DNA of 5,370 nucleotides, from the NCBI GenBank assembly GCA_002293245.1, contig DBCV01000027.1, positions 1 to 5,370 on the forward strand. Reading direction: 5' to 3'. Shown one piece after another: positions 1 to 4,916 of the stretch (within the stretch, counting starts at the first letter, position 1; every line of letters starts with the position of its first letter). Both the position numbers and the translations under genes were made by a program. The notes beneath the pieces are model-generated. The model was not told the origin of the DNA and ran no database searches. It saw nothing but the letters and a program-made list of their open reading frames with translations. This DNA comes from Candidatus Saccharibacteria bacterium UBA949. Lineage in GTDB: Bacteria > Patescibacteriota > Saccharimonadia > Saccharimonadales > Saccharimonadaceae.

Positions 1-1959
1 AGCGGCATCGCGGTCGGTATGGCCACCAATATTCCGCCGCATAATTTAACGGAAGTGATTGATGCAACGGTGGCGCAGATTGATAATCCGGATATTCAGT
101 TGAATGAGTTGATGAAGCACGTAAAAGGGCCGGATTTTCCGACTGGCGCCGAAGTTTACGGCGGCGCGCCAATGAAGCAAGCCTATGCGACTGGGCGGGG
201 TTCGGTGGTGATTAGGGCAGTTGCGAATATCGAGGAAGATAAAAAGGGTAAGGCAAAGATTGTTATTACAGAGGTGCCATATGGTATGAGCAAGGAAGCC
301 TTTATCGAAAAAGTTCGCGAGTTGGTGCTGGCTAAGAGGATTGGCTCGATTGCTGATGCGCGCGATGAATCGGCGCGGGGCAAGGTGCGGGTGGTGGTGG
401 AACTGAAAAAAGACGCTTTCCCTAAGAAGATTCTCAACCAACTGTATAAAATGACCGAGCTGCAAACGGCATTTCACTACAATATGTTAGCGCTGGTCAA
501 CGGGATTCAGCCGAAGATTTTGGGGCTAAAGGAGATTTTGACGGAGTTTATTACCCACCGACAAAAGGTGATTCGGCGGCGGACAGAGTTTGAACTGCGC
601 AAAGCGCGGGAGCGCGCGCATATTTTGGAGGGCTACAAGATTGCGCTGGACCACATTGACGAGGTGATCGCAACCATTCGGGCCAGCAAGACTACCGAAG
701 AGGCGGAAACCAATCTGCGGGCCAAGTTCCAACTGAGCGAGATTCAGGCCAAGGCGATTCTGGCCATGCAACTGCGCCGATTGACTGGCTTGGAGCGGGA
801 GGCGATTGAGAATGAGTTGAACGAATTGATTAAATTGATTGGTAAATTGGAGGGGATTCTGGCCGACGAGCAGCTGATTCTGGATTTGATTAAGTCCGAG
901 CTGTTGGAGCTGCGGGAAAAATATGGCGACAAGCGGCGCTCGAAGATTTTTAATCACGAATTGGGCAAGATGAGCGACGAAGAATTAGTGCCGGAAGAGG
1001 AAAGTGTAGTGCTTTTGACGACCGAAAACTATATTAAGCGGGCTTCGACCTCTGACTTTAAGAAACAAAAGCGGGGCGGCGTGGGCAAACGGGGCATGAG
1101 CACCAAAGAAGAGGACGTGATTTCGCAGATTATAACTACAAATTCGCATGATTTCTTGCTATTCTTTACATCGGCCGGGCGGATTTTCCGCCTGAAAGCC
1201 TATGAAGTGCCGGCGGCCAGCTTGAGTTCAAAGGGCGTGGCGGCAGTAAACCTGCTCAGCTTGCACCCAGACGAAAAGATTACCTCGATAATTAAGCAGG
1301 CGGCCGATGCTAGCAGTGATGGCTTCCTGTTTATGGCAACCAAAAAGGGAACGATTAAAAAGACCCCGCTAAAGGACTACGAAAACATCCGGACGAATGG
1401 TATGATTACGATCAAGCTGGACAAAGGCGATGAGTTGCGCTGGGTGAAGGGGACAAACGGCGACAATGACATAATCATTTCTACTTCTGCCGGGCAGGCC
1501 ACTAGGTTTAACGAGAGCGATGTGCGAGCCATGGGGCGGACGGCGATGGGAGTGCGGGGGATTCGCCTGCGGCCGAATGATACAGTGGTCGGTATGGACG
1601 TAGTGACGGACAAGGATCAGAAGTTGATTGTATTGAGCAGGAATGGTTACGGCAAGATTACCAAGGCAGCCGGGGTGCCGGCGCATAAGCGGGGCGGCGT
1701 TGGGGTGAAAGTTGCGGCGGTGACGAATAAGACTGGGCCTTTGATTGCGGTGAATACGCTGGACCACGATGCGCGGGAGTTTATTGTAGTGTCAGCCGGC
1801 GGGCAAACCATCCGAACGGCGCTAAAGGATGTACCGGTGCTGAACCGGGCCACGCAGGGTGTGCGGATTATGCGGTTGGCCGAAGGCGACACGGCCGCTT
1901 CGCTGGGGATTATCCCGGAAGCCACGCCAGAGGTGGGGGATGTGGATGGCAGCTTATAG
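1..1959 (+). CDS. gyrA: DNA gyrase subunit A, 5'-truncated by window edge
   Basis: Catalytic and DNA-wrapping subunit of DNA gyrase, which with GyrB introduces negative supercoils using ATP. The reading frame is open from base 1, giving 652 residues before the TAG. The first residues, SGIAVGMATNIPPHNL, are the conserved stretch found about 170 residues into E. coli GyrA, so the QRDR and catalytic Tyr lie outside the window. The tower and coiled-coil part follows, with conserved motifs near visible residues 36-62 (GPDFPTGA, YATGRG) and LAMQLRRLTGLE near residue 255. A C-terminal pinwheel domain comes next, with blade motifs such as GVRGIRL and QGVRIMRL. At 1066-1086 is QKRGGVG, a variant of the GyrA box (QRRGGKG in E. 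coli). The box argues for GyrA over ParC. The C-terminal tail is short and acidic. The stop overlaps the next gene. Confidence 0.97.
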   Translation, partial: SGIAVGMATNIPPHNLTEVIDATVAQIDNPDIQLNELMKHVKGPDFPTGAEVYGGAPMKQAYATGRGSVVIRAVANIEEDKKGKAKIVITEVPYGMSKEAFIEKVRELVLAKRIGSIADARDESARGKVRVVVELKKDAFPKKILNQLYKMTELQTAFHYNMLALVNGIQPKILGLKEILTEFITHRQKVIRRRTEFELRKARERAHILEGYKIALDHIDEVIATIRASKTTEEAETNLRAKFQLSEIQAKAILAMQLRRLTGLEREAIENELNELIKLIGKLEGILADEQLILDLIKSELLELREKYGDKRRSKIFNHELGKMSDEELVPEEESVVLLTTENYIKRASTSDFKKQKRGGVGKRGMSTKEEDVISQIITTNSHDFLLFFTSAGRIFRLKAYEVPAASLSSKGVAAVNLLSLHPDEKITSIIKQAADASSDGFLFMATKKGTIKKTPLKDYENIRTNGMITIKLDKGDELRWVKGTNGDNDIIISTSAGQATRFNESDVRAMGRTAMGVRGIRLRPNDTVVGMDVVTDKDQKLIVLSRNGYGKITKAAGVPAHKRGGVGVKVAAVTNKTGPLIAVNTLDHDAREFIVVSAGGQTIRTALKDVPVLNRATQGVRIMRLAEGDTAASLGIIPEATPEVGDVDGSL

Positions 1960-2365
1960 ATACTTGGGTGCGGTGGTCTTGGCTTGGCTGGTGGTTTTTG
2001 CTATCAAGTCTGGCGTAGCCTCGGTTAAAGCTCGGCGACTGGTGCTTGACCTGGGCGACGGCGGCTTTCCCAGCGGCCACGCGGCATTGACGGCATCGGT
2101 GGCTACGATGATCGGCTTGGTTGACGGGGTGTGTTCGCCACTGTTTGCCTTGGCGGCGGTGTTATTTTTGATTGTGTTCAATGACGCAATTCGCACCAGG
2201 TTTTCTGTTGGCGAACAGGGGGCAGCTTTGAAGTCGCTCATCTCTGAACAAAAATCCGCTGTACGGCCGCCGCGAATCACCCGTGGCCACACCTTGCCAG
2301 AGGCTCTGGCCGGGGCTGTTCTTGGCGCGATTGTGGCAGTGGCGGTCTTTTTCGCAACAAAGTAG
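1940..2365 (+). CDS. divergent PAP2 family membrane protein (DUF212-like)
   Basis: Small integral membrane protein of 141 aa, of the divergent PAP2 family (acid phosphatase/vanadium-haloperoxidase related). That is a usual length for the family, and its substrate is not established. Visible features are a hydrophobic N-terminal helix (about residues 4-24), GGFPSGHAA near residue 39 corresponding to the PSGH/PSSH motif, two central hydrophobic stretches ending in IVFNDAIRTR, and RGHTLPEALAGAVLG matching the family's GHTPxEVxxGAxLG ending, then a last membrane helix. The classical PAP2 motif SRxxxxxHxxxD is not present, as expected for the divergent family. Start ATG at 1940 follows GAGGTG at 1930-1935; ATG at 1946 is an in-frame alternative. 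The 20-nt overlap with gyrA suggests co-transcription and translational coupling. No terminator is evident after it. Confidence 0.85.
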   Translation: MWMAAYRYLGAVVLAWLVVFAIKSGVASVKARRLVLDLGDGGFPSGHAALTASVATMIGLVDGVCSPLFALAAVLFLIVFNDAIRTRFSVGEQGAALKSLISEQKSAVRPPRITRGHTLPEALAGAVLGAIVAVAVFFATK

Positions 2366-2371
2366 GGTTAA

Positions 2372-2414
2372 TTGCAAAAAAGTGTTGACAGGTCATGCTG
2401 GGGTGTGCTATACT
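2372..2414 (+). promoter_or_regulatory. promoter of unit A (sigma70-type)
   Basis: Perfect -35 TTGACA at 2385-2390, an 18-nt spacer, and -10 TATACT at 2409-2414 with an upstream TGC that makes an extended -10. An A-run at 2376-2381 could act as an UP-like element. The 19 nt TTGCAAAAAAGTGTTGACA (2372-2390) recur exactly at 3142-3160 in the promoter of unit B. Predicted transcription start is about 2421. The promoter lies just after the PAP2 stop codon, with no terminator between, so some read-through from the gyrA side is possible. Confidence 0.85.
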
Positions 2415-2420
2415 GCAGTT

Positions 2421-2640
2421 AAGGCTGGGGAGTACTTTGATAAACTGTTTGTTTTTGCAGGACGGATCGTAAGTACGCCGTGGCCTGGCCTGCCTCCTTT
2501 CTATGTGCCACTCGTCGTTTGCGATAGTTATATGGCGTAAGCGTGAGAGCTGTCGTTATTTGCAATTCTCTATCGCTGTTGTCGCGTTGTTTTTTACAGT
2601 AATCCTGTCATGCGGGCTCGGAAGCCCGTCCACCTACTGC
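2421..2640 (+). promoter_or_regulatory. structured 5' leader of unit A with anti-SD hairpin
   Basis: About 230 nt of untranslated leader. Pairings visible by eye are: GTACTT (2432-2437) with AAGTAC (2471-2476); GTGGC (2480-2484) with GCCAC (2507-2511), a hairpin whose loop holds GCCTCCTTTCTA (2492-2503); GCGATAG (2521-2527) with CTATCGC (2570-2576); and CGGGCT (2613-2618) with AGCCCG (2623-2628) closing a CGGA loop just before the SD. CCTCCT (2493-2498) can pair perfectly with the gene's own SD core AGGAGG (2643-2648), extended by one G-U pair. The first 30 nt resemble those of leader B. It is not one of the riboswitch classes I can recognise. Regulation by an SD:anti-SD switch is inference. 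Confidence 0.55.
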
Positions 2641-2653
2641 AGAGGAGGTCCAT

Positions 2654-2938
2654 ATGATGGCAACAAAAGTATTGGCGGTTCTTATGGTACTTGTCGTTTT
2701 GACGTCGGGCGCGACCAATGTGTACGCTATCGTTCCGCCGAATGGTGCGGTTGAACATGTGCGATCATTGTCGCTAAACGCCCAGAGGCGTCGGAGAGCA
2801 AAACTCACTGGCCAAGCCGGGAAACTGATGCAGACATGTCACTATCCAGCGGGAGCAAATGCTCGGACTCGTTCCATGCTCCGGCCTAAGATGCCGCCAT
2901 ACAAGGTTCGGGCAGAGCCCGTCACTACAAGGTGTTAG
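2654..2938 (+). CDS. putative secreted basic protein, unit A (unrecognised)
   Basis: I do not recognise this 94-aa protein. It begins with a clear Sec-type signal peptide: an N-terminal Lys, a hydrophobic core LAVLMVLVVLTSG, and a probable cleavage site after NVYA (about residue 25). The mature part of about 69 aa is strongly basic. It contains QRRRRAK near residue 43, several Pro, and two Cys (near residue 62 and at the C-terminus) that could form a disulfide after export. A strong SD AGAGGAGG (2641-2648) precedes two tandem ATGs. The first, at 2654, is 5 nt downstream and used here; the second, at 2657, is 8 nt downstream and equally possible. Codon choice is more mixed than in gyrA (AGG, ATG-rich, no strong third-base preference), so the gene may be fast-evolving or lineage-specific. 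The SD and signal peptide support coding; the mature part rests on the open frame alone. Confidence 0.6.
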   Translation: MMATKVLAVLMVLVVLTSGATNVYAIVPPNGAVEHVRSLSLNAQRRRRAKLTGQAGKLMQTCHYPAGANARTRSMLRPKMPPYKVRAEPVTTRC

Positions 2939-3090
2939 CAACACCTAGCGCTCCCTTCGATAGGATGAGCGCAATTGTCTTTTCCATGAAGCTGTCCTCT
3001 TTTAGCAAGACCATTGCAGGGCAAAAACAGGCGGAGTAGGTTTCTACGCCCTCGAGTTTTCTCGAGCAGTGCAAACGATATCTTATTCGG
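2930..3090 (+). other. hairpin-rich 3' region of unit A
   Basis: No gene here. A chain of inverted repeats follows and overlaps the stop codon: AGGTGTT (2930-2936) with AACACCT (2940-2946); GCGCTCCCT (2948-2956) with AGG plus GAGCGC (2962-2964, 2967-2972); GGC-GTAG (3030-3039, with a bulge) with CTAC-GCC (3044-3050); and CTCGAG (3051-3056) with CTCGAG (3061-3066) around a TTTT loop. None has a good U-tract, so these look like folded 3' UTR and not terminators. Unit B has a similar chain of different sequence. The role is unknown; RNA stability or a structured RNA domain are possibilities. Confidence 0.5.
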
Positions 3091-3125
3091 ACCCCTGTGG
3101 CAACCAGCCATGGGGGTGTTTCTTG
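3091..3125 (+). terminator. probable intrinsic terminator of unit A
   Basis: Stem ACCCCTGTGG (3091-3100) pairs with CCATGGGGGT (3108-3117), ten pairs including two adjacent G-U wobbles, with loop CAACCAG. It is followed by the imperfect T-rich tract GTTTCTT. It sits about 30 nt upstream of the -35 of unit B, as expected if the two units are separate transcripts. The weak T-tract leaves room for read-through. Confidence 0.55.
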
Positions 3126-3141
3126 CCTAAAATGAACTTTC

Positions 3142-3184
3142 TTGCAAAAAAGTGTTGACAATATTAGTTGGTGTGTGATAGTAT
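3142..3184 (+). promoter_or_regulatory. promoter of unit B (sigma70-type)
   Basis: -35 TTGACA at 3155-3160, an 18-nt spacer and -10 TAGTAT at 3179-3184 with an upstream TGA (extended -10). It has the same geometry as promoter A and begins with the identical 19 nt (3142-3160). Downstream, TAAGGGTTGGCGTACTTGA (3190-3208) aligns with the matching positions of unit A, so the initially transcribed regions are related too. Predicted start is about 3191. Confidence 0.82.
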
Positions 3185-3190
3185 GTTGGT

Positions 3191-3410
3191 AAGGGTTGGC
3201 GTACTTGAAAATCTAGTGGGGTTGTCTTTTTTATCATGCGGATACCTCCTTACATCCGAACTTTGCAAATTATGCCAATGCCGTGGCTGTGTATGCGGCA
3301 TCGTCGTTGTGGGTACGCCATCCACGCCCTTGTGTAGCAACGGCCAGTCAACTGCGATTGCAGGCTTGCGATTTGCTGCAAGCCCTTTGAAGCTCTTGTT
3401 GTTTCTGTAC
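3191..3410 (+). promoter_or_regulatory. structured 5' leader of unit B with anti-SD hairpin
   Basis: About 230 nt of untranslated leader. TGGCGTAC (3197-3204) pairs perfectly with GTACGCCA (3313-3320), extended by GG/CC across a T-T mismatch. This long-range helix encloses two hairpins: CGGAT (3239-3243) with ATCCG (3254-3258), whose ten-base loop is ACCTCCTTAC, and ATGCCG (3278-3283) with CGGCAT (3296-3301). A further hairpin, GGCTTGC (3363-3369) with GCAAGCC (3378-3384), stands before the SD. The loop CTCCTT (3246-3251) is fully complementary to the SD AAGGAG (3413-3418). The hairpin resembles the 16S rRNA 3' end. The fold is inferred by eye, not computed. Confidence 0.55.
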
Positions 3411-3422
3411 GAAAGGAGAAGT

Positions 3423-3701
3423 ATGAAGAGATTCAATCTACTCCAGCCCAGCGCGTTAGTGTTGCTGATGTTGGTCCTTATCTCTACCGTCATACTGAAT
3501 GGTCTCGGCGCTGTAACGGGCGCTGGAGAGTGGATGGTTCGTCCTACGAGAAGGATAATCGGGCCAGTCCACGAGAGCCGCTCTTATGACCATAAGGCAC
3601 CGACTCACCGCAATACCGCAAAACCGGATCCGACTACTATGTTGCCTGCCGCACATAGTTCCGGCATCCCGCGTTGGGCGCTAGACCGCGAACACGGCTA
3701 G
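3423..3701 (+). CDS. putative exported or membrane-anchored basic protein, unit B (unrecognised)
   Basis: I do not recognise this 92-aa protein. The start ATG at 3423 is chosen because SD AAAGGAG (3412-3418) lies just before it. The frame is open 85 codons further upstream, but that part is the RNA leader. MKRFNLLQPS is a basic N-region, followed by about 20 hydrophobic residues (LVLLMLVLISTVILNGLGAV) that could be a signal peptide or a single membrane anchor; a cleavage near VTGA is possible but weak. The remaining 55 or so residues are hydrophilic and rich in Arg, His, Pro and Ser/Thr, with no Cys. It shows no clear sequence similarity to the unit A protein beyond the same plan of export signal plus basic low-complexity tail. 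Codon use is mixed (ATA, AGA, AGG, CTA), unlike gyrA. A wholly RNA role for this transcript cannot be excluded. Confidence 0.55.
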   Translation: MKRFNLLQPSALVLLMLVLISTVILNGLGAVTGAGEWMVRPTRRIIGPVHESRSYDHKAPTHRNTAKPDPTTMLPAAHSSGIPRWALDREHG

Positions 3702-3794
3702 CTCCCGCCGGCAGGTCGGCGGGGGTTCGAACTGAGAACCGAGCCCTCGCCGAAAGCCGGCGACCACAAGTTCCACTTGGCGTTTCGCCGAGTG
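3702..3794 (+). other. hairpin-rich 3' region of unit B
   Basis: Four inverted repeats follow directly after the stop: CTCCCGCCG (3702-3710) with CGGCGGGGG (3717-3725, one wobble); GGTTC (3724-3728) with GAACC (3736-3740), overlapping the first by two bases; TCGCCG (3747-3752) with CGGCGA (3758-3763); and CACTTGGCG (3774-3782) with CGCCGAGTG (3786-3794, one wobble) around a TTT loop. The sequence includes GGTTCGAA-like bases but does not fold as a tRNA. The density of stems suggests a folded RNA domain of unknown role. Confidence 0.5.
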
Positions 3795-3811
3795 TGCAGC
3801 ACTTTACGATT

Positions 3812-3836
3812 AGGCCCCATACGGGGCCTTTTCTCT
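3812..3836 (+). terminator. intrinsic terminator of unit B
   Basis: Stem AGGCCCC (3812-3818), loop ATAC, stem GGGGCCT (3823-3829), followed by TTTCTCT. A GC-rich perfect stem and an immediate T-rich tract on the plus strand. It faces the minus-strand terminator of the LEA-like gene 16 nt further on, as expected between convergent transcripts. Confidence 0.8.
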
Positions 3837-3851
3837 CGACCGCAACTCGGC

Positions 3852-3879
3852 AAAAACCCGCAACTGATAGTTGCGGGTT
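3852..3879 (-). terminator. intrinsic terminator of the LEA-like gene
   Basis: Read on the minus strand: AACCCGCAAC, loop TATCA, GTTGCGGGTT, then further T residues. A perfect 10-bp stem with a TTTTT tract partly inside the stem, 19 nt after the stop codon of the LEA-like gene. On the plus strand the tract is only TTCTCT, so the minus strand is the likely direction, although it may act both ways. Confidence 0.82.
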
Positions 3880-3897
3880 CTCTATTACGGCCGAGGT

Positions 3898-4110
3898 TTA
3901 TTGCTTGTTCTCGTCTTTGTGGCCCCAAGATTCCTTGACTTCATGGAACTTGTTTTCGGCTGCGTCTTTGACGTCACCGGCTTTGTCGGCTACGGCGCCG
4001 CCAGCATCCTTGGCTTTATCGGCAACAGCTTCACCGCCTTCGTGAATTTTTTCTCCGGCGTCCTTGGCCATGTCCTCAACTTTGTTCTTTGCGTTTTCGA
4101 AAAATCCCAT
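3898..4110 (-). CDS. small LEA-like / amphipathic repeat protein
   Basis: A 70-aa soluble, highly charged protein with no Cys and no membrane segment. It is built from imperfect 11-residue repeats rich in Ala, Lys, Asp and Gly (AVADKAKDAGG followed by AVADKAGDVKD, then AENKFHEVKES). It begins MGFFENAKNKVEDMAKDAGE, a pattern seen in small LEA-like, CsbD-like and Rv0909-type stress proteins of bacteria. Such proteins are thought to be unfolded in solution and form amphipathic helices under dehydration or at surfaces; I infer a stress-protective role but cannot assign a family firmly. The start ATG has an excellent SD, AAGGAGA, eight bases upstream. It is transcribed alone, with its own promoter and terminator, and the repeats are also visible in the DNA. 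Confidence 0.8.
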   Translation of the reverse strand: MGFFENAKNKVEDMAKDAGEKIHEGGEAVADKAKDAGGAVADKAGDVKDAAENKFHEVKESWGHKDENKQ

Positions 4111-4150
4111 TGGTTTTTCTCCTTTTTATTTTATTTAGTATTGTGGTTAT

Positions 4151-4159
4151 ATTATAGCA
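4151..4159 (-). promoter_or_regulatory. extended -10 promoter of the LEA-like gene
   Basis: Minus-strand TGCTATAAT: a perfect -10 TATAAT (4151-4156) with the TGn extension. No recognisable -35 is present at the expected distance. Predicted start is near 4144, leaving a short leader of about 35 nt that carries the SD. Confidence 0.75.
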
Positions 4160-4160
4160 C

Positions 4161-4187
4161 ATAGAAACTATCGGGCGATAGTCTATT
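4161..4187. promoter_or_regulatory. operator-like dyad upstream of the LEA-like gene
   Basis: Perfect inverted repeat ACTATCG-GG-CGATAGT (4167-4182). Outside it, ATAG (4161-4164) and CTAT (4183-4186) also match if a two-base bulge is allowed. It covers the spacer and the -35 position of the promoter, where a repressor or an activator replacing the missing -35 would bind. The role is inferred. It lacks the T-tract of a terminator on either strand. Confidence 0.45.
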
Positions 4188-4308
4188 TGGAAATCATGTT
4201 GTTTTCCACAGGTGACGGCTTAATTGCCGCGAGAATCGGGTGGTAATACGGCCAGCATTTTTCGCACTAATCCTGGGTTCTCTATGATGCTTTAAAAATG
4301 TCTAATTC

Positions 4309-4340
4309 TGGTCGGGGTTGTTAGCTCAGGTTATAACTGA
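4309..4340. repeat. copy of the tRNA-Pro 3' end / tRNA-like fragment
   Basis: TGGTCGGGGTT (4309-4319) is an exact 11-nt direct repeat of 5295-5305, which encodes the acceptor 3' strand, discriminator and CCA of tRNA-Pro on the minus strand. The following plus-strand bases, GTTAGCTCAGGTTATAAC (4320-4337), look like a tRNA D-arm. No full tRNA fold can be drawn. It may be a tRNA remnant, an attachment-site scar, or chance. Confidence 0.3.
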
Positions 4341-4351
4341 ACACGTTATAA
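4331..4351. repeat. 21-bp dyad after the DUF1653 gene
   Basis: TTATAAC (4331-4337), seven-base spacer TGAACAC, GTTATAA (4345-4351): a perfect 7-bp inverted repeat, 9 nt beyond the DUF1653 stop. It is AT-rich with no T-tract after it on the minus strand, so it is a poor terminator. It could be a protein-binding site or an mRNA 3'-end hairpin. The remaining intergenic sequence (4188-4308) shows nothing else I can support. Confidence 0.4.
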
Positions 4352-4360
4352 ATTAAGCCA

Positions 4361-4612
4361 CTAACGTCTGTTGACGCTTTTGATGTCTTGCAGCTCAAAC
4401 CGATGTTTTTGAATTGCGCCTGAGCATGCGTCTTTATCGATTTCTTCGATGAACATTTTGTATGGCCTGGCGTATAAATCCGAATCTCCATATAATGCCC
4501 GGTACACGACCAGTTTTCCCCCGGTTTCGCTGTGCGTGGCAATACCTAACACAATATAGTAATCGCCTTTGTAATGCTTGTAGATACCGTTGATCTTCAC
4601 TTGCGTTTGCAT
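4361..4612 (-). CDS. DUF1653 domain protein
   Basis: An 83-aa protein consisting almost entirely of a DUF1653 domain: VKINGIYKHYKGDYYIVLGIATHSET near residues 5-30, then VVYRALYGD and ARPYKMFIEEI, matching the family's YxHYKGxxYxVlgiAxHSET and vvYqaLYgd...RPlxmFxE pattern. The family occurs in many bacteria as a stand-alone small cytoplasmic protein, and its biochemical role is not established. A tail of about 20 residues after the domain is not conserved as far as I know. ATG at 4612 is used as the start; it lies 4 nt after the upstream gene's stop, with only a weak GAG-type SD, so translation may depend on coupling. A TTG at 4645 is in frame but would add residues outside the domain. Confidence 0.88.
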   Translation of the reverse strand: MQTQVKINGIYKHYKGDYYIVLGIATHSETGGKLVVYRALYGDSDLYARPYKMFIEEIDKDACSGAIQKHRFELQDIKSVNRR

Positions 4613-4616
4613 TTTC

Positions 4617-4916
4617 TCAGCGCCCGTTTCTTGCCGCAATTGCAAACTGGCTAAAATACTTCTCGACGCCCGAATAGTCGGTTAAATTGCCGTAGAATAG
4701 CTCAAGGAACTCGGTTTTCGCTCGAAGTATCTCGCGAAGTCGAAGGCCCCTATAGTTACTCGTTGTTGCGTCGAATAAGTCGATGGCTCGCATGATTGCG
4801 CCGTCGCGACGGGTAACGTCGTTGCGAGAGTTAATTGCCCGGCCTACTTCTGAGCTAATATTGCCCATTTGCTCTAGAAAGCTGAGCTTTGCCCATTTTT
4901 GGCGGTTAATTTCCAT
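4617..4916 (-). CDS. conserved small helical protein of unknown function
   Basis: A 99-aa protein starting MEINRQKWAKLSFLEQMGNI, followed by SSEVGRAINSR, RAIDLFDATT and LRLREILRAKTEFLELF. I recognise this pattern (LSFxEQMGNIxSEVxRAI ... LxLIDaT ... LREilR) as a small uncharacterised family found in CPR and some other bacteria, but cannot name a function. It is mostly alpha-helical, with no signal peptide or membrane segment. ATG at 4916 is chosen because AAGG (4923-4926) lies 6 nt upstream; a TTG at 4931 would add five residues. The start lies inside the 3' end of the DUF5674 gene (11-nt overlap), which points to translational coupling. Confidence 0.8.
   Translation of the reverse strand: MEINRQKWAKLSFLEQMGNISSEVGRAINSRNDVTRRDGAIMRAIDLFDATTSNYRGLRLREILRAKTEFLELFYGNLTDYSGVEKYFSQFAIAARNGR

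Noticed and set aside
2503..2754. 83-codon plus-strand frame with a hydrophobic stretch ending in ILSCG, overlapping the unit A leader and gene
   Set aside because: No SD at its start (preceded by the anti-SD loop CCTCCTT), a weak lipobox, and it conflicts with the frame that has a perfect SD and a clear signal peptide.
3127..3237. 35-codon minus-strand frame from ATG 3237, with TAAGGAGG seven bases upstream
   Set aside because: The apparent SD is the complement of the anti-SD loop of leader B. The frame runs antisense over a near-consensus promoter, and unit A has no matching start codon after its equivalent element. It remains an alternative reading if antisense translation is seen.
3168..3422. 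Upstream extension of the unit B protein by 85 residues
   Set aside because: It would start inside the -10 region, before the predicted transcription start. The SD at 3412-3418 marks ATG 3423, and the region is better explained as a folded leader.
3720..3745. Possible tRNA T-arm (GGGGTTCGAACTGAGAACC)
   Set aside because: No acceptor, anticodon or D-arm can be built around it; it is one of several simple hairpins.
3674..4045. 123-codon plus-strand frame after unit B
   Set aside because: It crosses the unit B hairpins and two terminators, then runs antisense through the LEA-like gene; its Ser/Ala-rich end is a shadow of the repeats.
4320..4370. Possible complete tRNA starting GGGGTTG with TTAGCTCAGG
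   Set aside because: The D-stem does not close, and there is no anticodon arm or T-arm downstream; at most a fragment.
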